Of a stretch of 13,500 nt of DNA, positions 8,097-13,500 are shown piece after piece. Source of the DNA: Symbiodinium natans (lineage: Eukaryota > Sar > Dinophyceae > Suessiales > Symbiodiniaceae); the NCBI GenBank assembly GCA_905221605.1, contig CAJNDS010000249.1:64001-77500 (forward strand), written 5' to 3'. The notes below the pieces were generated by a model. The model searched no databases and was not told where the DNA came from. It was given only the letters and a program-made list of their open reading frames with translations. Both the position numbers and the translations under genes were made by a program. Within the stretch, counting starts at the first letter, position 1; every line of letters begins with the position of its first letter.

Positions 8097-8238
8097 AGGC
8101 TGACGCGAAATGGAAAGCAGCCAGGGGTTCAGTGGTTGCAGGCGTCATCCCTGCTGCCTTCGCTCAAGCATCATCGGGCACCCGTAGCCTATCAAGCTTG
8201 AGGGAGCCTGCACATGCGCAGCGACCGCTCAAGCAGCA

Positions 8239-8319
8239 CCCCCCCCCCCCCCCCCCTGCCCCCAAGCATCCCAAACCATCCCAAAAACCATCCCAAAAAC
8301 CATCCCAAACCATCCAAAA
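8239..8319. repeat. poly-C run and CATCCCAAAAAC minisatellite
   Basis: About 18 consecutive C at 8239-8256 are followed by CATCCCAAAC, two copies of CATCCCAAAAAC and two shorter variants up to about 8319. The unit is about 10-12 bp with a variable A-run. The proline-rich open frames here simply follow the repeat. Confidence 0.9.
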
Positions 8320-8945
8320 TTAGCTCAGGTCTTTTCAGGTCTGGGGTCTGGGGTGTGGGTTTGGCGAACCCTCCAGGCTCTAAAGGCCTGCTTGACATCC
8401 ACCCAAGCTGTGAGCTACGCGAAGGGGAACCTGCGACAGCCCTTCAAAGAACACTACACGTGTAATGCCCATATGGGTTGCAGCAGAAAGTAGCCCCGAA
8501 AGGAAAACTCAGAACATCTGAAAACCTTCAGACAGAAGCCGTATACAATCAAGTCCTGGATGAGCAGGAGAATGAGTGCCAGGCGGTCCGACAACCCTTC
8601 AACCTCAGCTTCCCATGCAGAGTTGCAGGAAGAGTCACTAGGTGACTGCTGTAAAAAAATGTGCGAGGCGACGAGTTGATATTGGTAGCCCTTCGGAGAA
8701 TTTCTATGCTTCGTGGGAACGTACGGACAATCCCTTTACGCCTCCGAGACCAGTCCGGAAAACCCTAAGCCCCGGAAGGCCCTGACTTGACCCCCAAGAA
8801 AGCTTCATGCCGGAGAAGGTGCAAGGTCACCCCACAGCTCAACAACCTTGGGCTTGCTCAGCCTCAGCGAGGGAACAAACGTGAACTGCGCATCAGCGCA
8901 GGAATGCATTGGGCAGCAAATGTAGCCAAATGCGGCTTTAAGTAG
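8320..8945 (+). pseudogene. protein-like reading frame broken by four stops
   Basis: One plus frame (positions divisible by three) stays protein-like over about 208 codons here with four in-frame stops: TAA 8463, TGA 8643, TAA 8652 and TAA 8766, before a final TAG at 8943. The stretch 8466-8642 reads with balanced residues (Gln, Asn, Glu, Val, Phe) and ends next to AG/GTGACT, a possible splice donor. The stretch 8655-8765 is Arg/Leu-rich, and 8769-8942 continues in frame. Four stops is fewer than chance would usually give, but not decisively so. It could be a decayed gene, exons separated by short introns, or coincidence. No domain is recognised. Confidence 0.15.
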
Positions 8946-9001
8946 CAAAAGAGGTATGGCGGGGGGGTGGGCATTGGAAAAAAAAAAGCATAGAGTCCAG
9001 T

Positions 9002-9307
9002 GTGCCCAGGGTTCAAGAAAAAAACGCATCAGAGCTGCAAACCACCCTGACCGCTGCCTTCAGAATGGAAATACTTCTACATCCCGCGGTTTTGCAGTGG
9101 GAGGACTTAAAAATACTGCTTCACGCTGCTTCGAGAAAGCTTGCGATGTTCGAGCTGATCACTTGCCCCGAATACATCCTCAAAGCGACTGACCTAGCGA
9201 AGCAGGGCCAACATGAATGCCACGGCGGCAATCAACCTACAGGCCACTGTCAGCGCGGTGTCACACTGGAGAGCTTCCCTTGGGACCACATCAACTCTGC
9301 CATCTGA
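9002..9307 (+). CDS. exon-like open frame, hypothetical
   Basis: The frame runs from a GTG at 9002 to a TGA at 9305-9307. Residues about 14-60 are rich in Leu, Ala, Glu and Lys with Phe/Ile/Trp spaced as in amphipathic helices, and an internal ATG lies at 9065. After about residue 68 the frame becomes Gly/His/Gln-rich and less convincing. From 9213 another plus frame (MetAsnAlaThr..., ending TAA at 9438-9440) takes over with a similarly protein-like composition, so an intron or a frameshift near 9190-9215 could join them. No known domain. Possibly an exon pair, possibly chance. Confidence 0.2.
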   Translation: MPRVQEKNASELQTTLTAAFRMEILLHPAVLQWEDLKILLHAASRKLAMFELITCPEYILKATDLAKQGQHECHGGNQPTGHCQRGVTLESFPWDHINSAI

Positions 9308-9440
9308 TTCCGGGGCAATCTGGCATGTGCGGCTGGGACTCGGCAGGCTGCCCTGCCATGCCCTGCGACGCCAGCTTGCTGCACAATTCGAGGAGAACAG
9401 CCAGACTTCACCCCTTATGATCAAAGCCCTCAAACCCTAA
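9213..9440 (+). CDS. exon-like open frame, hypothetical
   Basis: An ATG at 9213 opens 75 codons to a TAA at 9438. Composition is balanced, with Trp at two sites, a Gly/Leu/Arg-rich middle and a polar end (Glu-Glu-Asn-Ser-Gln, then Lys-Ala-Leu-Lys-Pro-stop). It overlaps the end of the 9002 frame in a different phase and may be its spliced continuation. No motif is recognised. A minus-strand frame (9194-9433) covers the same bases and competes. Confidence 0.18.
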   Translation: MNATAAINLQATVSAVSHWRASLGTTSTLPSDSGAIWHVRLGLGRLPCHALRRQLAAQFEENSQTSPLMIKALKP

Positions 9441-10226
9441 CAAAAAACGACTTTTCAGCAAGGGTCAAGAGCGACGTCGGCGCCCAAACGAGGATGTCGC
9501 CGGGCACCTCACACAAAGGCATAAAATGTTGCAAAGTTCCGCTGTCAACTCTCAAGGCTCCCGACCCTCGTTTGCTTGCACTTTCTGTCAGACAAGCCCT
9601 AGCCTTTTTAAACGTAAATCGCCACCGGAGAAACTCCCCAACAACAACTTGTGAGTAAAGCGAGTACCCCAAACAAACTTACTTGTACTAAAGCGTCTCG
9701 GGCTGGGCCCGTGGGTTACCTATCACGAAATTTGATTGGGGCCTCATTTCGAAACGAAATCCTAAAAAGCAAACGCCCAAGAAGCTTATGATTAGAGCGG
9801 GGAACCAAACAAACTGAGTTCGCAGAATAGTGCCGGGAAACGCGTGATTATGGCCCTGGTCGGCCCGGCCCCAAATGCCCCCTGGATGCACCGTCCGCTC
9901 CCGGGCTAGGGGCGGGGTGAACCGTTTCCCCAAGCCATCGCCGTACCCCTTCCCTGCCCTTCTCTTCCTGCCTCGCCACTTGGCCACAAGAGCCCGGCCG
10001 AGGCGGCCAAGGCGTCTTGCGTCCAATAATGGATATTCAATGTATCTTCTTCACGGCTACTAATTAATTTGGTTCAGGTAACTAAATCACTAGCTAGGCC
10101 ACCAGTTTCGATGTCGCGACGATGCCGAGCTCCCCCTTGGCCAGGTCCTCTGTTGGTTCAACACGGACCTCGCAGCAGATGGCTTTAGCTGCGTTAGCTT
10201 TGTTGCCGACATTCTTGCTGTAAGAC
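9441..10226. other. unique sequence, no gene recognised
   Basis: A minus-strand frame at 9430-9672 (TTG-started, 80 codons) looks mildly protein-like, and another at 9688-10026 is Arg/Gly-rich; neither has a motif. The segment 9860-10020 is GC-rich, with Pro/Arg-coding runs on either strand. AT-rich sequence follows at 10030-10095. No RNA gene or repeat array is visible. Confidence 0.5.
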
Positions 10227-10235
10227 ATGTTCGAA

Positions 10236-10445
10236 CGTGAGACCACAGGGACAGGCACAGGTTCAGGCACGCGGCACAGGCAGACGCAGCACAGGCAGAC
10301 GCAGATGCGCAGACGCGCAGAGGCGCAACACAGGCACGTTCATGCACACACGAGCACAATTGCGCACGATCACGCACGCACAAGCACGCACAAGCACGCA
10401 CGCACGCACAATGACAATTACGCAGGCACAAGCACGCATGCCACA
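10236..10445. repeat. GCAC/CAGACG-rich microsatellite
   Basis: Degenerate short repeats run from ACAGGCACAGG through CAGGCAGACGCAG and GCGCAGACGCGCAG into GCACGCACAAGCACGCACAAG and CGCACGCACGCAC. Bases are almost all A, C and G. The Cys-rich frame on the minus strand and the Thr/Arg/His-rich frames on the plus strand are translations of the repeat. Confidence 0.88.
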
Positions 10446-10567
10446 CAAGACAACACAGAATAATAAACAAAAGCGAAGCCTGCAAACCGAGGCTCAAACA
10501 GACTCTGCCATCAACAACCTCCAATACGGTCACCAGCCAGAAGCCCAGAAAACCTCAGTCGAGAGCC

Positions 10568-10734
10568 CTATTCTTTGGTTCTAGCTCGCGCCCTCTCAGG
10601 GCCCCAGGCCTGAATGTCGGAGACGTCCATCCCAGTGCCTTTGACCCAGTCGAACATCTCCGGCCAAAGCGACTCGCCCGAGCGGCACACGTCAGAGCCT
10701 TGCAGTAACGTGAGGATTCCAACAGCTCTTTTCG
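10568..10734 (-). CDS. candidate terminal exon, hypothetical
   Basis: On the minus strand a protein-like frame ends in TAG at 10568-10570. Its last 55 or so residues contain Leu/Val/Ile, Trp-Pro-Glu-Met-Phe, Asp-Val-Ser-Asp and a charged end (Arg-Ala-Arg-Thr-Lys-Glu). Just upstream, minus-strand sequence TTTTTTGAATTAG (ending at 10735) resembles a splice acceptor, and beyond it lies a pyrimidine-rich tandem repeat (10773-10829), as expected of an intron end. The frame stays open further up to 10873, so the boundary is uncertain. A plus-strand ATG frame (10614-10904) covers the same bases and is the main alternative. No domain is recognised and no upstream exon is identified. Confidence 0.25.
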
Positions 10735-10772
10735 CTAATTCAAAAAACGCCGGTGAGCGAGGAGGAGTAGAC

Positions 10773-10829
10773 CGGGCGAGGAGAAGAGTTTCGGGCGAGG
10801 AGAAGAGTTTCGGGCGAGGAGAAGAGTTG
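10773..10829. repeat. three 19-bp tandem copies
   Basis: The unit CGGGCGAGGAGAAGAGTTT occurs at 10773-10791, 10792-10810 and 10811-10829. The first two are identical and the third differs only at its last base. GCGAGGAGGAG just upstream may be a decayed fourth copy. The plus strand is purine-rich. Confidence 0.95.
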
Positions 10830-11230
10830 AGTTTAAAATCTAACAACCCCACACCGAGGGTGCCCCTGCTCAAAGCAGCTTCAGAAAACCATTCAAACTT
10901 ATAAATTTCAACTCAGCTGCAGAGCCTCGGATAACTCAAGCCAGAGCCCCGCACCTCAAAGAACACAACTTTTGCATGCGACTACCCCTGTGGGGAAGAG
11001 TCCATTCCCTTCCCCGTAATACGAAATCCCCACCTCCCTCGCCCTCCCATTCCCCCAGCTCTGTTGCTCTCAGAGTTCAGCAAAGGCAAGGCTCTGACAC
11101 GTTTGATTCGTGTAAGCGGAGTCAATGAAGTATGAAGTATGTAATTAACTCTTCTAAAGAGGACCTCAAAGCCCAGTCTTGGAACCAACCAAATCCAGTC
11201 TGGTTTGTTTTCAAAGGGAACCCGGATTTC
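10830..11230. other. unique sequence, no gene recognised
   Basis: Complex sequence with a C/T-rich plus strand at 11010-11060 (CCCACCTCCCTCGCCCTCCCATTCCCC). A minus-strand frame at 10982-11188 has no motif and starts at GTG. A short direct repeat TGAAGTATGAAGTATG lies at 11127-11142. Confidence 0.5.
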
Positions 11231-11355
11231 GGGGAGGGAGGGAGGGAGGGGGGGAGGGGAGGGGGAGGAGGGGGGGGGAGGGGGGGGGAGGGGGGGGGGG
11301 GGAGGGGGGAGGGGGGAGGGGGGGAGGGGGAGAGGGGGAGAGGGGGGGGAGGGAC
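11231..11355. repeat. G-rich purine tract
   Basis: About 125 bases on the plus strand are almost pure G and A: GGGAGG units followed by long G-runs separated by single A. Many runs of three or more G lie close together, so G-quadruplex and triplex (H-DNA) formation are plausible. The Gly-rich plus frames and the Pro-rich minus frame across it are low-complexity shadows. Confidence 0.95.
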
Positions 11356-11827
11356 AATATTTTCTACTGCTTTAGTTGCCAGAGCGAACGGCCGAGCGAC
11401 TGGATCTGCAGTGACAAGGCTTCCAAGATCGCCGCATCCCGGAGCATGGCGAGGATGGGGTGAAAGAAAACCTTCGAATCGCGAGACCATTTGCGGCTCT
11501 TGGCTTTCGGGGTTTCGGGTTTTCAGGTTCGTTGGAGGGTGTCGGATGGACTGTAGCTGAAACACGGCTTTCGCACGTGGGCACTTTCCACAGTTGTGTG
11601 GATTGGGGCTCAAGGCGAGTCCAACGCCAAATAGAGCTTCAGGCTAAAAGGAGAGCTGGTGCGCGGTGAGTGTCAACATCTCCATAAATGCCTTCATCCC
11701 GCAACACCAGAATCCTCTAAAGCGTACGCTCATTTCAAGAGGAGCTATCTTTCAACCCAAAGTGTAAGCCTTGCACACCAAGCTACTCGGGCGCCAGAAG
11801 CCACAGCAGGGGCAGCGAAAATACTAG
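11356..11827. other. unique sequence, no gene recognised
   Basis: Open frames on both strands, mainly extensions of those through the purine tract, lack motifs. At 11500-11530 there is a GGCTTTCGGGGTTTCGGGTTTTC-like G/T-rich stretch with telomere-like spacing but only a few units. Confidence 0.45.
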
Positions 11828-12058
11828 GTAGCCAAGTCCTCGGCTTCTTTATACCCCACCCTAAGCTTCGTGCTGAAGGAGCTCGAAATCCAAAGCTGCC
11901 GCCAACAAAACAGGCTAGCTCACTTGGAGTTCCTTGTAGGATTATATTCTCTTGCTGCCAGCAAGGGTCGTTTCCGGAGTTTCCGCCCCCAAGGCAGGTC
12001 GCCCATGGCTCCCACTCAAAGCAACACCCTAAATCCTCAACCCCCTGGTTTAGCCTAG
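11828..12058 (+). CDS. candidate terminal exon, hypothetical
   Basis: Right after ACTAG (11823-11827), which could be a splice acceptor, a frame opens at 11828 and runs 76 codons to TAG at 12056-12058. Residues about 14-46 (Val-Leu-Lys-Glu-Leu-Glu, then Arg-Leu-Ala-His-Leu-Glu-Phe-Leu-Val-Gly-Leu-Tyr-Ser) look like amphipathic helix; the end is Pro/Ser/Gln/Asn-rich. There is no ATG until about codon 59, so it would need an upstream exon. A second plus frame (11659-12069, GTG start, 136 codons) overlaps and is longer but looks less protein-like. No domain is recognised. Confidence 0.22.
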   Translation, partial: VAKSSASLYPTLSFVLKELEIQSCRQQNRLAHLEFLVGLYSLAASKGRFRSFRPQGRSPMAPTQSNTLNPQPPGLA

Positions 12059-12840
12059 GACATGCCTAGAAGCTGGAAAGCTTGCGTCTCGGCTTTGGGG
12101 CTCGAACAAGAAAGCCATTCAACATCGAACGAAATGGGGGTAGTCGAGAATCTTAATCACGCCGGAGATATGTTGTCTTTGTCAATATCTGTCTTGAACG
12201 GTCTCAGCTCCTACATTATATTGTAATATCATGTTGAGTCGTTGCGAGGGATTTGCATAGATGCGCTGTGGCTATGAACGGCGAAGCTTGCTTCGGAGAC
12301 ACGTCGCTGAAAAGCCGAAGCGAGCATAAGGCTGCAGAGCAGACATCATGGATCAAAGCTGATCGTCTTGTCAGGGCAGATGGGCTTTAGGGCGGGTTCT
12401 CTACGTGGAAACGCCTGTGCTGACAGAAGTTCTGCGCTAAAAGCGAGATGCCAGTTTCCCATCCTAAGCTTCAATGTGCCCCAGGCTGGAACATCTTCAA
12501 CCCACAGCCGCACCCTTTCGCAAGTGCCCTGGGCAGATGGGTGCGGCCTTTTGAGGTCACAAGATTTGGAAACTCAGCTGCGAAGGGTTGCGGACAAACA
12601 TAAGTCCTAAACGGAGAGCTTGGGGGTATAAGTTGTCCAGGCGATATATGTTTAGGATCAAGCAAACGAGCCACGTTTTCTAAAGCACGCAAGATGCTTC
12701 TGGTCGCCGCCGCTAATACTCAGATTGAAGTCCAACGAGTTCGAGCTTGAGGTTCTGCAGCTTAAACATCATCCTTAGTTAGTATTTCCGTACAAGATCT
12801 GGTATCACCCTGTTTGCCCAAAAGCTACACCCTGCCCCAA
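12059..12840. other. unique sequence, no gene recognised
   Basis: A short hairpin can form between GCTTGCTTCGG (about 12288-12298) and CCGAAGCGAGC (about 12315-12325). A small self-complementary AT stretch (ATATTGTAATAT) lies near 12218-12229. Frames at 12368-12610 (plus) and 12471-12692 (minus) compete and lack motifs. Confidence 0.5.
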
Positions 12841-12910
12841 CTCTCCAGTAGCCCGCAACCCTAAACCCCAACCCCCAAACCACAAATCACACCAAACACC
12901 CAAACTTCAG
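12841..12910 (-). repeat. short telomere-like C/A-rich stretch
   Basis: CAACCCTAAACCCCAACCCC followed by CAAACCAC and CACCAAACACCC is rich in CCCTAAA-like words on the plus strand, but contains only one exact CCCTAAA. It is too short and too irregular to be a telomere or a recent telomeric insertion. Confidence 0.45.
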
Positions 12911-13500
12911 TCCGCGTCTTTTTGGCGTCTCCAGAGAGCTCAGACCTGCACCGCAGTGAAACTCCTTCTTAGGTTCAGAATACGGCTATGTATTGACCTG
13001 AAAACCGTCGGAAGCAGAAGATTCCAGCCCATACCAGCCCAAACCTCATCCTGCTGTCTGTTTGGGAGAATAACAGAATGTCATCCTAGTCATCCTTGTG
13101 TGCCGGCTTCGGACCCCTCAAACTCCATCAAGGTCGGAGGCGTCCAAACCTTGGTGGCAGAACACATGAGTACTTTCGTAAGAGAGACCTCACCATGCAG
13201 GGGATCAGGCTTCACAGGTCATGGTGCTCTGCCGAGGACCCTTGGGACTGTAGCTTCTGTCCGAGCAAACTTCTTTCAATGGCACCAGCCAGACACCAAA
13301 CCTCATGCAACCAAGTCCAACATGCACATATATGTATGCACATTATAGCTGCAGTGTTGGCGTGTCAGCCAGATGGGCTTTCAGCTGCAGGACCCTGCGC
13401 GAAGCACAAAGCCCTGAGGCCCTGAGCTAAGACCCCTCAGTGTCATTCCACAAGGCAGTCCACTGTGGATTCCAGCCCTCGGCTTACCCCCAAATCCTCT
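12911..13500. other. unique sequence, no gene recognised
   Basis: Two overlapping plus frames (12956-13348 from a GTG, and 13096-13425 from a TTG or similar codon) cover most of the segment in different phases, and neither has a recognisable motif. A short CACATATATGTATGCACATTATA stretch lies near 13324-13346. The window ends in complex sequence. Confidence 0.45.

Noticed and set aside
10090-10533. 147-codon Cys/Ala-rich minus frame
   Set aside because: Its Cys-rich centre is the translation of the GCAC-type microsatellite.
11122-11613. 163-codon minus frame with long proline runs
   Set aside because: The middle is the purine tract read as CCC/CCT codons; the ends have no motif.
12841-12910. 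Telomere or telomere insertion
   Set aside because: Only one exact CCCTAAA unit; the rest is irregular C/A-rich sequence inside the window.
1-13500. tRNA or rRNA genes
   Set aside because: I searched by eye for a T-arm box of the GGTTCGAATCC type with a pairing acceptor stem and for conserved rRNA words; GTTCGAGCC (7534) and GTTCGAACG (10214) lack the rest of the fold.

Overview
The window looks like nuclear, non-coding, repeat-rich DNA from a eukaryote. There are no bacterial-style packed genes, no operons and no ribosome binding sites. Microsatellites, homopolymer runs and large inverted repeats dominate the left half, and no long open frame carries a domain I recognise. Base composition is mixed, with an AT-rich island at about 2590-3140 and a more GC-rich right half. 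Words close to the plant/algal/alveolate telomere repeat TTTAGGG/CCCTAAA occur many times. Together with the CAA/CAG tract this fits an alga, a plant or an alveolate protist (dinoflagellate or coccidian). That is an inference; no diagnostic gene is present.

Layout. 1-806: a T-free trinucleotide tract built from CAA, CAC, CAG, CCA and GCA. It is open in all six frames, and one frame reads Gln/His, poly-Gln, Gln-Pro, then Ala-Pro-Gln before a TAG at 807. 810-2590: mostly unique sequence with one weak open frame. 2590-3140: AT-rich spacer. 3140-4082: a 40-bp satellite with a 247-260 bp higher-order period, bracketed by a 26-bp inverted repeat. 4243-4767: a foldback element built from repeated ACTGTCCC/GGGACAGT boxes. 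4990-7219: a composite inverted-repeat element of about 2.2 kb. Its arms carry subterminal palindromes, and its core is a degenerate TTTAGG-rich array. (AT)n, T/G and C tracts sit at its edges. 7320-13500: mostly unique sequence with a few exon-like open stretches on both strands, none with a known domain. It also holds local simple repeats: poly-C plus a CATCCCAAAAAC minisatellite at 8239, a GCAC-rich microsatellite near 10240, a 19-bp tandem repeat at 10773 and a G-rich purine tract at 11231.

The strongest content is structural. Three neighbouring inverted-repeat structures lie within 4.1 kb, and none encodes a visible transposase, so they look like non-autonomous elements. I see no RNA gene, CRISPR array or confident complete protein-coding gene. 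The exon candidates are offered at low confidence, and nothing shows that they work together.
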